64,000 bases of DNA, taken from contig NZ_KQ759763.1 in assembly GCF_001482195.1 (NCBI RefSeq), forward strand, positions 768,220 to 832,219, written 5' to 3'. Positions 56,068 to 64,000 of this stretch are shown here, in pieces. The notes under the pieces were generated by a model, which searched no databases, was not told the origin of the DNA, and saw nothing but the letters and a program-made list of their open reading frames with translations. Made by a program: the position numbers and the translations under genes. Source of the stretch: Luteimonas abyssi (GTDB lineage: Bacteria > Pseudomonadota > Gammaproteobacteria > Xanthomonadales > Xanthomonadaceae). Positions within the stretch are counted from its first letter, which is position 1. The number at the start of each line of letters is the position of its first letter.

Positions 56068-56376
56068 GCACCGGCATCGCCGGATTGCGGATGCCGCGGA
56101 AGAGCACACATCGCGCCACCGTGCGCGCGGCCCAGAACAGTGCCATCGTCAGCGGCAACGCATGGCCCAGCGATGTCGTCGCCAACGCCTCGGTGCAGAA
56201 CAGGGCGAGCGCGCCGACGGTAAGGAAGACGTAGGTCAGGTGCAGATTCGATATCTGCACGATCGCGCGACCCCCGGGGGGGGGGCGGCAGTCAGCCGAA
56301 GGCGCCAGTCGAACAAGCCCAAAGATGCCGGATGGAACGCGGCGAATCCGATGCTGTGCAGTGCGCACAGCAGCAC
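55985..56376 (-). pseudogene. Frameshifted small membrane protein (hypothetical)
   Basis: Two reading phases on the minus strand together make a convincing membrane protein: from a GTG at 56376 VLLCALHSIGFAAFHPASLG with a GLFDWRLRL piece, then, after the G/C homopolymer at 56276-56285, VQISNLHLTYVFLTVGALAL and ATTSLGHALPLTMALFWAAR through GIRNPAMPVLTALFVAGAP. The phases are one base apart and would join if the tract had 11 instead of 10 bases. The C-terminal end is blurred where the gene runs antisense to the metallophosphoesterase tail. Either a real frameshift, a phase-variable tract, or a sequencing length error. The family is not identified. Confidence 0.65.
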
Positions 56377-56389
56377 CGACGCGCGTGCG

Positions 56390-56872
56390 TTACGGCCTGC
56401 GCGCCGCTGCCTTGTGCGGCGAGATCCACATGTCGATGTTCGCGCGGAACACGACGGTATCGCGCGTGTCGCGCACTTCCACGGTCACCGGCGCCTCGTA
56501 TCCCGCCTCGCGTACGTCCAGCGCCGGAACGTGCGCGGTGGCGCGCTGCCGGCCGCTGGCCTTGGCGAGGTACTCGACCTGCATGCCTTTCGGAATCCAG
56601 CGCATGCCCCGCGGTGTGGATGCCTCGGTCGCCAGGCCGCCGACGAACTCCGCGAGGTTGCACAACGCGATGGCGTGCACGGTGCCGAGGTGGTTGGTGA
56701 TGCGGCGCCTGTGCTCCAGCGTGGCCGTGGCAGTGCCCGGTGCCAAGCTGTCCAGCGCCGGGCCGATGCTGCCGAAGTAGGGCGCCTTGAAACAGACCAG
56801 GCGCGAGAACAATCGGCGCCCGCCGGGCAGGCGGGCCAGGCGTTGGTAGATGTCGAGCAGCCGGCTGGGCAT
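56390..56872 (-). CDS. DUF4442 hotdog-fold protein
   Basis: A 160-residue cytosolic protein of the DUF4442 thioesterase-like family. The pattern FKAPYFGSIGPALDSL near residues 28-43, then RRRITNHLGTVHAIALCNLAEFVGGLATEA and PKGMQVEYLAKASG, matches the family, in which NHxGTVHA includes the probable active-site residues. It likely acts on an acyl-CoA or acyl carrier. The gene ends 14 bases before the start of the frameshifted membrane-protein gene and is 73 bases after the fadE stop on the same strand. A coordinated role with fadE is plausible. Confidence 0.85.
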   Translation of the reverse strand: MPSRLLDIYQRLARLPGGRRLFSRLVCFKAPYFGSIGPALDSLAPGTATATLEHRRRITNHLGTVHAIALCNLAEFVGGLATEASTPRGMRWIPKGMQVEYLAKASGRQRATAHVPALDVREAGYEAPVTVEVRDTRDTVVFRANIDMWISPHKAAARRP

Positions 56873-56945
56873 GAGGCGGGCTCCTTGGAACCTTGGGCCG
56901 TCACGAAGACGCCCGGCGTCGGCCGGGCGTCCTGGAGGCGTGAGG

Positions 56946-59426
56946 TCAGGCGGCTTCGCGCGCGTTGCCGGAGCCGTGCTGTTCGCGGTCGTAGTAGGTC
57001 GCCGCGCGCAGTTCGTGCACGTCGAAGTCGTCGACGGTGATGGTGTCCAGCGTGATCGCCCGCAGTTCCTCGAGCAATGCGCGCTCGTCGGCGGTGATGA
57101 CGCCCTCGCGCACGGCCTCTTCCAGCTGCCCGTCGTAATCGCGCGCCTGGATGCCCTTGCCCTTGAGCGCCTTGAGGAACTTGCGCTCGACTGGCTCGGC
57201 CGCCACGGCCTTGGCGAGATAGCTGGCGATGCGGCCGCCGGGATTGTTCTCGCACGGGGTCAGGAAGACGCCCTGCGCCAGGCGCTCACGCGCCTCGTTG
57301 ACATTCATCAGCAGCGAGGCGACACGATGACCCAGGCGGTCGCCGGGGGCTTCGGCGCGGCGGCCGAACGGGAAGATCAGCACCCACATCAGCCAGCCCA
57401 CCGGACGGATCGGGAAGTTGCGCAACGCCGCCGACAGCGAGGTCTCGATCTTGTGCACGCTGTCGTGGAAGGCCCAGGCCAGCAGCGGCTTGTCGCTCTC
57501 GGGCGCACCTTCGTCGTGATAGCGCTTGAGGATCGCGCTGGTCATGTAGACGTGGCTGAGCACATCGCCCAGGCGACCGGACAGCGATTCCTTGAACTTG
57601 AGCTTGCCGCCGAGCGTCATCATCGACACGTCGGCCATCAGCGCGAGGTTGGCGGAGTAGCGGTCCAGCTTGCGGAAGAACCGACGGGTGTAGTCGTCGC
57701 CGGGGGCGGCGCCGATGCGTGCGCCGGTGATGCCGAACCAGAACGAGCGCACCGCGTTGGAGATGCCGTAGCGGATGTGGCCGAACAGGTTGCGGTCGAA
57801 ATCCTCCAGGCCGGCCTCGCGGTCGGGATTCTGCGCCGCCTGCATCTCCTTGAGCACCCACGGATGGCACAGGATCGCGCCCTGGCCGAAGATCAGCAGG
57901 CTGCGGGTCATGATGTTGGCGCCTTCGACCGTGATGCTGATCGGCGCGGCCTGCCAGTTGCGACCGGCGAAGTTGCGCGGCCCGAGGATGATGCCCTTGC
58001 CGCCGATCACGTCCATGACGTCGCTGATCACCTCGCGGCCCATGGTCGTGCAGTGGTACTTGGCGATCGCCGACGGCACCGCCGGCACGTCGCCGCGGTC
58101 TACGGCGGCCGCGGTGGCCTGCGACAGCGCGCTGATCGCGTACGCCTTGCCGCCGATCCGGGCCAGCGCTTCTTCCACGCCCTCGAAGCGGCCGACCGAC
58201 AGGCCGAACTGCTTGCGGATGCGCGCATACGCGCCGGTGATGACCGCACCGGCCTTGGCGCCGCCGCTGGCGGTGGAGGGCAGGGTGATGGAGCGGCCGA
58301 TCGCCAGGCATTCGTTGAGCATGTTCCAGCCCTTGCCAGCCTTGTCGGGGCCGCCAACGAGCTGGCTCAGCGGAATGAAGACGTCCTTGCCGAAGATCGG
58401 GCCGTTCTGGAACGGCGAGTTCAGCGGGAAGTGGCGTCGGCCGACGTCCACGCCTGGCGTCTCGCGCGGCAGCAGCGCCAGGGTGATGCCGATGTCGTCG
58501 ACGTCGCCCAGCAGGCCATCGGGGTCGTACATGCGGAAGGCGAGGCCGATCAACGTGGCGACAGGCGCCAACGTGATGTATCGCTTCTCGAACGTCAGCC
58601 GCACACCCAGCACCTGGGCGCCGTTCCACTCGCCCTTGCAGACGATGCCGTAGTCGGGGATCGAGGTGGCATCGGAGCCGGCGAACGGCCCGGTGAGGCC
58701 GAAACAGGGGACTTCGCGCCCATCGGCCAGGCGCGGCAGATACAGGTCCTTCTGATCCTGGGTGCCGTAGTGCACCAGCAGTTCACCCGGACCGAGCGAG
58801 TTCGGCACGCCGACGGTGGAGCTGACCACGCTGGAGATCGACGACAGCTTCTGGATCACCTTGTGGTGAGCCAGCGCGGAGAAACCGAGACCGCCGTACT
58901 CCTTCGGAATGATCATGCCGAAGAACTTGTTCTTCTTGATGTAGTCCCACATTTCCGGCGGCAGGTCGGCGTGGACGTGGGTGATCTCCCAGTCGTTGAT
59001 CATCCGGCACAGGTCTTCGACCGGGCCGTCGAGAAACGCCTGCTCTTCCGCGGTGAGCTGCGGCTTGGGGTAGTTGAGCAGGATGTTCCAGTCCGGATCG
59101 CCGGTGAACAGTTCGCCCTCGAAGCCGACCGAACCGGTTTCCAGCGCGATGCGCTCGGTCTGCGACAGTGGCGGCAGCACCTTACGGAAGAAGCCCAGCA
59201 TGGGGGCGGTGATCAGCGACTTGCGCAACGGCGCGACCAGCAACGGCACCGCGACCAACACCAGGAGTACGGCGGCGACGACGGTCGCGGTGGCGTTGGC
59301 CCCCAGCAGCCAGCACGCGACCAGCGCGGTCGCCGCGATCGTCACCCACACCGGAAAGCGCATGCGGTGATAGGCGGCGAACATGCCGGTCAGAAGAAGT
59401 GCGAGGAACGGTACGACGACGCTCAT
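56946..59426 (-). CDS. fadE: Acyl-CoA dehydrogenase FadE
   Basis: An 826-residue flavoprotein starting beta-oxidation. Two N-terminal membrane helices (residues about 3-20 and 22-58) are as in E. coli FadE, followed by the acyl-CoA dehydrogenase N, middle and C domains with DLCRMINDWEITHVHADLPPEM, FGLTGPFAGSDATSIPD, and VMDVIGGKGIILGPRNFAGR, and a C-terminal DUF1974 domain. Length matches FadE (about 815). The start at 59426 begins the membrane helix. It is divergent from a TetR gene with a palindromic operator between them, which suggests FadR-like control by acyl-CoA. Confidence 0.95.
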   Translation of the reverse strand: MSVVVPFLALLLTGMFAAYHRMRFPVWVTIAATALVACWLLGANATATVVAAVLLVLVAVPLLVAPLRKSLITAPMLGFFRKVLPPLSQTERIALETGSVGFEGELFTGDPDWNILLNYPKPQLTAEEQAFLDGPVEDLCRMINDWEITHVHADLPPEMWDYIKKNKFFGMIIPKEYGGLGFSALAHHKVIQKLSSISSVVSSTVGVPNSLGPGELLVHYGTQDQKDLYLPRLADGREVPCFGLTGPFAGSDATSIPDYGIVCKGEWNGAQVLGVRLTFEKRYITLAPVATLIGLAFRMYDPDGLLGDVDDIGITLALLPRETPGVDVGRRHFPLNSPFQNGPIFGKDVFIPLSQLVGGPDKAGKGWNMLNECLAIGRSITLPSTASGGAKAGAVITGAYARIRKQFGLSVGRFEGVEEALARIGGKAYAISALSQATAAAVDRGDVPAVPSAIAKYHCTTMGREVISDVMDVIGGKGIILGPRNFAGRNWQAAPISITVEGANIMTRSLLIFGQGAILCHPWVLKEMQAAQNPDREAGLEDFDRNLFGHIRYGISNAVRSFWFGITGARIGAAPGDDYTRRFFRKLDRYSANLALMADVSMMTLGGKLKFKESLSGRLGDVLSHVYMTSAILKRYHDEGAPESDKPLLAWAFHDSVHKIETSLSAALRNFPIRPVGWLMWVLIFPFGRRAEAPGDRLGHRVASLLMNVNEARERLAQGVFLTPCENNPGGRIASYLAKAVAAEPVERKFLKALKGKGIQARDYDGQLEEAVREGVITADERALLEELRAITLDTITVDDFDVHELRAATYYDREQHGSGNAREAA

Positions 59427-59479
59427 GGCTGACTCCGGGGAGCTGCGGAGATGGGAAAGGCGGCCAGGACACCCGGCAT

Positions 59480-59501
59480 CACCATACGCGATAGTATGGT
59501 G
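59480..59501. promoter_or_regulatory. Palindromic TetR-type operator between fadE and tetR gene
   Basis: CACCATAC, GCGATA, GTATGGTG forms 8-bp perfect arms around six bases, centred about 64 bases before fadE and 106 before the TetR gene. TetR-family operators have this form, and divergent location suggests that the adjacent regulator binds it to control fadE and itself. Confidence 0.65.
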
Positions 59502-59596
59502 TGGCGAAAAAGGCGCTGTCAATCGTGCAGTGCGTCATTTCTCGATACCGCCGACGATACGCCGGCAGCTGCATGCGTACGGTAAACTCGCGCCCC

Positions 59597-60217
59597 ATGA
59601 GCCAGACCACGACCGCGGCCGCCAAAGCCGCCGCTTCGCCGCGCAGCAGCGAACGCCAGGGGCGCCTGAGCGCCGACGACTGGGCCCAGGCGGCCCTCGA
59701 ACTGATCGCCGAGCAGGGCGTGGCCGCGGTGGCGGTGGAGTCGCTCGCGCGGCGTCTGGGCGTCACCAAGGGGAGTTTTTACTGGCACTTCCCGTCACGC
59801 GATGCGCTGTTGCAGGCAGCACTGGAGCGCTGGGAAAGCGTCGAACAGGAGGCCGTCTTCGGCCAGCTCGAGAAGATTTCCGACCCGCGCGAACGCTTGC
59901 GCGCCCTGATCCAGATGGTCGCCAACGAAATCGGCCTGCATGTCGTCTACAGCGCCTTGCTGCAGGCGCTCGACCATCCCATCGTCAAGCCGGTCATCGG
60001 CCGTGTGTCCGAGCGTCGGCTGGAGTACCTCGCGCGCAGCTATCGCGAGGTCGGCTTCGGCGAGAGCGAAGCCCGCCATCGCGCGCGGCTTGCCTACACC
60101 GCCTATGTCGGCTTCCTGCAGCTGTCGATCCAGCTCCCGCAATCGCGCCTGGATCACGAGCAGTACGACGCCTACATCGCCCATGTCATGGCGACGTTGA
60201 TTCCGCCAGCGGGTTGA
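59597..60217 (+). CDS. TetR family transcriptional regulator
   Basis: A 206-residue regulator. The helix-turn-helix is at about residues 46-75 (VESLARRLGVTKGSFYWHFPSRDALL), and the C-terminal ligand domain is helical (about 80-200). An N-terminal polar stretch (MSQTTTAAAKAAAS) precedes it. The start at 59597 is preferred; the frame is open to 59501. It is divergent from fadE, with a clear palindrome between, so it most likely represses fadE and is released by acyl-CoA. The ligand is inferred from neighbourhood only. Confidence 0.9.
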   Translation: MSQTTTAAAKAAASPRSSERQGRLSADDWAQAALELIAEQGVAAVAVESLARRLGVTKGSFYWHFPSRDALLQAALERWESVEQEAVFGQLEKISDPRERLRALIQMVANEIGLHVVYSALLQALDHPIVKPVIGRVSERRLEYLARSYREVGFGESEARHRARLAYTAYVGFLQLSIQLPQSRLDHEQYDAYIAHVMATLIPPAG

Positions 60218-60428
60218 ACGTTTGTGTCACGGGTTCGCAGTCTGTGCGGTGACCCTGTTTAAGATTTCTCGACTCGGGGTCGGATTCACCGGCTCGGCTC
60301 CCATATCGCATCCGGAGACTGTGGTCACGCCTGTCTGCAACGGCCGCTGCTAGGCTCGGACGGTGTGCCGGCAGGATGCCGCCTGCTGCTGGTCCGCTTT
60401 CCATTTGGCGGCTTTCGGAGATGCAGAA

Positions 60429-60653
60429 ATGATGAAAGGAATGATCAAGCTGGGTGCGACGGCTTTGCTGGTTGCGGGTCTGTCTCTGAGTGGCAGTGCG
60501 CTGGCCTATCCCGACGTTCCCTGCACGACGCCCGGTCAGCAGACTACGACGCCTGTCGGGCAAGGTTACATTCTCTGGGAATGCGATGGCTCGTCCTGGT
60601 ACTTCCTGCTGCAGTACTGGTGTGACGATCGCGGTTTCTGTATCCCGCTGTGA
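60429..60653 (+). CDS. Small secreted cysteine-containing protein
   Basis: A 74-residue protein. The signal peptide (MKGMIKLGATALLVAGLSLSG region, ending SALA at about residue 26) is followed by a mature peptide of about 48 residues with four cysteines (in DVPCTT, LWECDG, YWCDDRG, GFCIPL) that could form two disulfides, and many aromatic residues (YFLLQYW). No family is recognised. It lies just before a bidirectional terminator that separates it from the TonB receptor gene. Function unknown; an envelope peptide or a bacteriocin-like peptide is possible but not shown. Confidence 0.6.
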   Translation: MMKGMIKLGATALLVAGLSLSGSALAYPDVPCTTPGQQTTTPVGQGYILWECDGSSWYFLLQYWCDDRGFCIPL

Positions 60654-60723
60654 TGCGCCCGGGAGGTACGAGCCTCCGTGGCGCAGTTCCTTCCGTGAAT
60701 TTCCGAACCGCCTCCCGATAAAA

Positions 60724-60747
60724 AACGGCCCCCTTGCGGGGGCCGTT
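60724..60747. terminator. Bidirectional intrinsic terminator
   Basis: AACGGCCCCC (60724-60733), TTGC loop, GGGGGCCGTT (60738-60747), preceded by a run of A and followed by CTTCT. It sits between the small secreted gene (plus) and the second TonB receptor (minus), which converge here, so it can stop both transcripts. Confidence 0.85.
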
Positions 60748-60769
60748 CTTCTACTTGTCCAGTGCGCGA

Positions 60770-63736
60770 TCAGAAACGCTGCTGGTAACGCATGTACACG
60801 AAGCGACCGATGTCGAACTCGCCGTTGTACGGGAAGTTCGCGTTCGGCTGCGAGTACATCGGCGGGCCCAGTCGATCGAACACGTTGTTCGCACCGATAC
60901 CGACGGTCGCATTCCACGGTGCGTTCCAGCGGAGCTGAAGGTCGTTGAACGTGACGCTGCCGGACTCGTTGATTGCACGTGTCTGCGACGGGTTGCCGGC
61001 GATGTAGCCCGGGTTGCTGCACTGATCGGGGAACGACACCGCGCTCAGGCAGCTTTCCTTCAGGCCCGAGTAGTAGCGCACACCCCAGGTCGCACCGAAG
61101 TCGCCCAACGTCCAGCTGAGGCTGGCATTGGAGCGGACTCGGAACGTAGAACCGCCCGAGGAGGCGAAGCTCACGTTCTGGGTCGGCAGGGCCGCCGAGC
61201 TGGAGGACCAAAACTCGTTACGCGAGATGTAGGTGGTCTGCCAGTCCAGGCTGAGATTGCCGAAATCGGTGTCGAGACGGTAGCTCAAGTCGAAATCATA
61301 ACCTTCGACTTCCTGGATTGCGGCGTTGCGGGTGCTCAAGTTCATGCTGTTGACGTAACCCAGCACGGAATCGCGGCTGAAGTCGACGCAGCGCTCAGCG
61401 ATGTTTTCGACATAGCAGTCGGTCAGCATCTGACCGGCGGTGTCGGCCACGATCATGTCCTTGATTTCGATCTGCCACCAATCCAGGCTCATGTTCAGCC
61501 CGGTGACGAAACCGGGGCTCCACACGAAGCCGAGCGTCTTGGAGATCGATGTCTCGGGCTGCAGGTTCGGATTGGCGACGCCCTGGAAGAACGCGACCGG
61601 CGTCTGCGGCTGGGAGCTTGTGCTCGGCACAAAGCCCTGCTGCAGCTGACGGAAGTTCGCGTAATCGGCAATAGCGGCTGCGCAGCGCGCGGCGGTGGCC
61701 GCATTGCTGCGAGCTGCGCCATAGACCGGATCGCAGGGGTCGGTATAGGACACGAAGCTCTGCGAACCGCCGCCGTACAGGTTGGAGATGGTCGGTGCGC
61801 GGAAGCCTTCGGACCACGTGCCGCGGACCATCAGGCTGTCAATCGGACGCCACGTGAAGCCGAACTTGCTGTTGATCGTATCGCCGAAGGTGTCGTAGTC
61901 GGAGTAACGAGTTGCGGCGGTCAACACCAATTCCTGAGCGCCGGGCAGGTCAGCCAGCAGCGGAATCTGGAACTCGGTGTAGATTTCGTTGACTTCGTAG
62001 CCACCGCTGGTCGGGCGCGACGCGAGATTTGTCGAGTTGCCGCTGACCGACAGTGCGTCGGGGATGAACTCGCCCCGCTCACGACGGTGCTCAGCGCCGA
62101 GCGCGAACGCAACATCGCCACCCTGGATGGGGAACAAGGTGCCCGCGATATTGGCCGATACCACGTTGGTGGTGGTTTCGCCGGTCGCGTGCTCTTCCTG
62201 GAACAGGTAGTCCTGCAGAGCCTGGTTACCGGTCAGGCCGCCAGGTCCGACCGTGCCCGAACTCAGGAAGGGATTCCAAGGCATGCACTGGCCCGCATCC
62301 GGACCCAACGCGATCGGATTAGCTGCGGTGCCGCATTGAACGACACCGTCGGCGTTGATAAACGAAGCGCCGACCGAGCGTGCAACGTTGGCCAGGTTCA
62401 GATTTCCGTACGAGGACTGGACAACCTTGTTGCTGTTGTAGAGATAGCTCACGTCCCAATCGAAGATGCGGTCGCCGACTTCGAAGAACCCTTCAAGACC
62501 GCCGGTCAGGCGCAGAGTATCGAGGTCGCTCTCGGAGTAGCGCGGCACTTCCCAGGTCCGACGCCACCAGTTCGCGATTGGCTCGTCAATCGGATTGAAC
62601 GCGCTATCCGGCGAGATCGAGAAGTCCGCGGTCGGGCTGTTGAAGCTCGCGGACTGGAACGGATAGCCGGCCACGGTGCGCGCCGAGGTGCGGTTGGTGT
62701 AGTTGGCGTCGCCACGGAAGCGGACATTGTCGGTCAGATCGTAGCTGCCGCTGACGAAGATCGACTTGCTTTCCGTCGGGGTGCGCAGGTCCATCTGTTC
62801 GGACGAATTGGTGACGTCTCCGTCCGGGGCCGACAGGTTCTGGACCCGGTAGTCCGCGGGGTTCTGCGGGTTGCCGCCATCGCGCAGGACGAGTCGGACC
62901 GACTGCGTCGGGTTGCTGCCGGTGGGATCGGGATAGACGAAGCCCGGAACGGGGTTCTGCGTCGGCGAGGAGACGAATCCGCCCACTTCGCCGACCGAGG
63001 TCCAGCTCAGGTTCGGGTAGCGATCGCCCTGCGGGAAGCGGCTGAACGGCCGATCCGGGGCGCGCACCGCGTTTTCCTTCGAGTATTCGAAGGCTGCCGT
63101 GATCGAGCCGCGGTCGCTGACTGCGCCGAGCACGATGTCGCCACGCTCGACGGAACCGTCGCCCTCGTCGTACTGACCGTAGTAGACATTGCCCTCGACG
63201 CCTTCGAAGTTGCTGCGGGTGATGATGTTGACCACGCCGGCGATCGCATCGGAACCGTAGATGGTCGACGCGCCGTCCTTGAGCACTTCGATACGCTCGA
63301 CAATCGACGACGGGATCGTCGAGATGTCCTGCAGGCCGCCGGTGCTGATGCCCAGGCGCTTGCCGTTGACCAGCACGAGGGTGCGCTGGGCGCCCAGGCC
63401 GCGCAGACTGATGAACTGGCCGCCGGCGGTCTCACCGGCAGAGAGCGGAGAGGCGCGCGAAAGCGAGGGTGTTCCGGCGGCAGAAATGTTCTGCAGGATG
63501 TCTGCAACAGACTGGAAGCCCTGATTCTCGATTTCTGCACGTGTGATGGTGAGGACCGGCTGGGCGGTCTCCATCTCGACCTGGCGGATGCGCGAACCGG
63601 TGACCTGGATGCGGTCCAGGGTGGTCGCTTCCGCGCTGTCCTGGGCAACCGCGACACCGGTGCCGACCAGCGAGGTCGTGCCCGCAACGAGCGCGAAGGT
63701 GATCGCGTCGCGGAGCTTGGTGGTCTTCAAATTCAT
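60770..63736 (-). CDS. TonB-dependent outer-membrane receptor
   Basis: A 988-residue receptor, paralogous to the one at 49255. The signal peptide (MNLKTTKLRDAITFALV region) ends near VAVAQ, a TonB-box-like LDRIQVTGSRI follows, the plug is at about 45-180 (ISLRGLGAQRTLVLVNGKRLG, RIEVLKDGASTIYGSDAIAGVVNIITRSNFEG) and the barrel ends VYMRYQQRF with a terminal Phe. The start at 63736 has GGAGAGAG ahead. The ligand is unknown. A convergent small secreted gene lies beyond the terminator at its end. Confidence 0.95.
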   Translation of the reverse strand: MNLKTTKLRDAITFALVAGTTSLVGTGVAVAQDSAEATTLDRIQVTGSRIRQVEMETAQPVLTITRAEIENQGFQSVADILQNISAAGTPSLSRASPLSAGETAGGQFISLRGLGAQRTLVLVNGKRLGISTGGLQDISTIPSSIVERIEVLKDGASTIYGSDAIAGVVNIITRSNFEGVEGNVYYGQYDEGDGSVERGDIVLGAVSDRGSITAAFEYSKENAVRAPDRPFSRFPQGDRYPNLSWTSVGEVGGFVSSPTQNPVPGFVYPDPTGSNPTQSVRLVLRDGGNPQNPADYRVQNLSAPDGDVTNSSEQMDLRTPTESKSIFVSGSYDLTDNVRFRGDANYTNRTSARTVAGYPFQSASFNSPTADFSISPDSAFNPIDEPIANWWRRTWEVPRYSESDLDTLRLTGGLEGFFEVGDRIFDWDVSYLYNSNKVVQSSYGNLNLANVARSVGASFINADGVVQCGTAANPIALGPDAGQCMPWNPFLSSGTVGPGGLTGNQALQDYLFQEEHATGETTTNVVSANIAGTLFPIQGGDVAFALGAEHRRERGEFIPDALSVSGNSTNLASRPTSGGYEVNEIYTEFQIPLLADLPGAQELVLTAATRYSDYDTFGDTINSKFGFTWRPIDSLMVRGTWSEGFRAPTISNLYGGGSQSFVSYTDPCDPVYGAARSNAATAARCAAAIADYANFRQLQQGFVPSTSSQPQTPVAFFQGVANPNLQPETSISKTLGFVWSPGFVTGLNMSLDWWQIEIKDMIVADTAGQMLTDCYVENIAERCVDFSRDSVLGYVNSMNLSTRNAAIQEVEGYDFDLSYRLDTDFGNLSLDWQTTYISRNEFWSSSSAALPTQNVSFASSGGSTFRVRSNASLSWTLGDFGATWGVRYYSGLKESCLSAVSFPDQCSNPGYIAGNPSQTRAINESGSVTFNDLQLRWNAPWNATVGIGANNVFDRLGPPMYSQPNANFPYNGEFDIGRFVYMRYQQRF

Positions 63737-63824
63737 CTCTCTCTCCAAGTGAGTCTTGGGAAAATCCCATGGGAACCCGCCAGCGGCATCAAGCGAGACG
63801 CCAAATCCGGCAAGGCCGGGGCCG

Positions 63825-63853
63825 ATACTAGCCCCCTTGCGAGAGAAATTAAA
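63825..63853 (-). promoter_or_regulatory. Candidate sigma-70 promoter of the second TonB receptor
   Basis: On the minus strand TTTAAT (63848-63853), a 17-base spacer and TAGTAT (63825-63830). The AT-rich patch stands out from the GC-rich context, and the leader to the receptor ATG is about 80 bases. Confidence 0.45.
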
Positions 63854-64000
63854 GTGTCGTTAACAAAAAGAATGGAAGTCGTGAAATGACTGTGCTAGCG
63901 CCGCCCCTTGAGGGAGCAGTGAAGCGCTTCCAAGCCGATCTGTCGGCAGTACAGAGACGGGCGGACTGAGGCCAGGCAGGCAGCCTGGATCAGAGATCCT

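Noticed and set aside
63886..63969. 27-codon plus-strand frame near the window end
   Set aside because: Too short, no ribosome-binding site or homology; it overlaps the leader of the second TonB receptor.

Overview
The window is GC-rich, densely coding DNA from a gammaproteobacterium, most likely a Lysobacterales/Xanthomonadaceae member (Luteimonas/Lysobacter-like). The pointers are large TonB-dependent receptors with short TTGGAGA-type leaders, a GDSL esterase autotransporter, an H-NS-like protein with a long linker, a glycolytic block of gap, pgk, pyk and class I aldolase, and GC-rich hairpin repeats between genes. This placement is inferred from gene content and style; no 16S gene is present.

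Layout. 0-3.7 kb: end of a Bat (aerotolerance) operon with a BatA tail, a BatB-TPR fusion and BatD. 3.7-7.6 kb: a dicarboxylate/amino-acid symporter and transketolase. 7.6-11.5 kb (minus): an L,D-transpeptidase/M23 peptidase pair and an acetyl-CoA hydrolase/transferase. 11.5-14.7 kb (minus): a SemiSWEET-like protein and a molybdate operon (molybdopterin-fold lipoprotein, modA, modB, modC) behind a ModE-like box. 14.9-16.5 kb (minus): S1/P1 nuclease and OmpW, the latter behind a perfect FNR-type box. 16.7-22.9 kb (plus): gap, pgk, a HAD phosphatase, a small secreted protein, pyk and class I aldolase. 23-29.6 kb: a small anchored protein, cysK, and an RND efflux pair with an acetyltransferase. 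29.8-39.9 kb: an AGCS symporter and rRNA methyltransferase, M28 peptidase, MscL, an FAH-family hydrolase, a Rieske protein, an SLC13 permease, trmB, thiG and thiS.

40-49 kb: an autotransporter esterase, tRNA-Gly(CCC), an H-NS-like protein, a cNMP-binding thioredoxin-reductase-like gene cut by an in-frame amber codon, mntP under a yybP-ykoY manganese riboswitch, a ModE-like regulator, a thioesterase, and a divergent TSUP/LysR pair. 49-64 kb: a TonB receptor, an ATP/ADP-carrier-like MFS protein, a Tat-type epimerase, a metallophosphoesterase facing a frameshifted membrane-protein gene, a DUF4442 protein, fadE with a divergent TetR gene and a palindromic operator, a small Cys-containing secreted protein, and a second TonB receptor.

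The genes are mostly housekeeping. The most notable signals are regulatory or lesions: the manganese riboswitch, the ModE box paired with a ModE-like gene about 31 kb away, the FNR box at ompW, the fadE/TetR operator, the amber codon at 44168, and the frameshift in a 10-base G tract at 56276. No CRISPR array, prophage, insertion sequence or dedicated defence system was seen.
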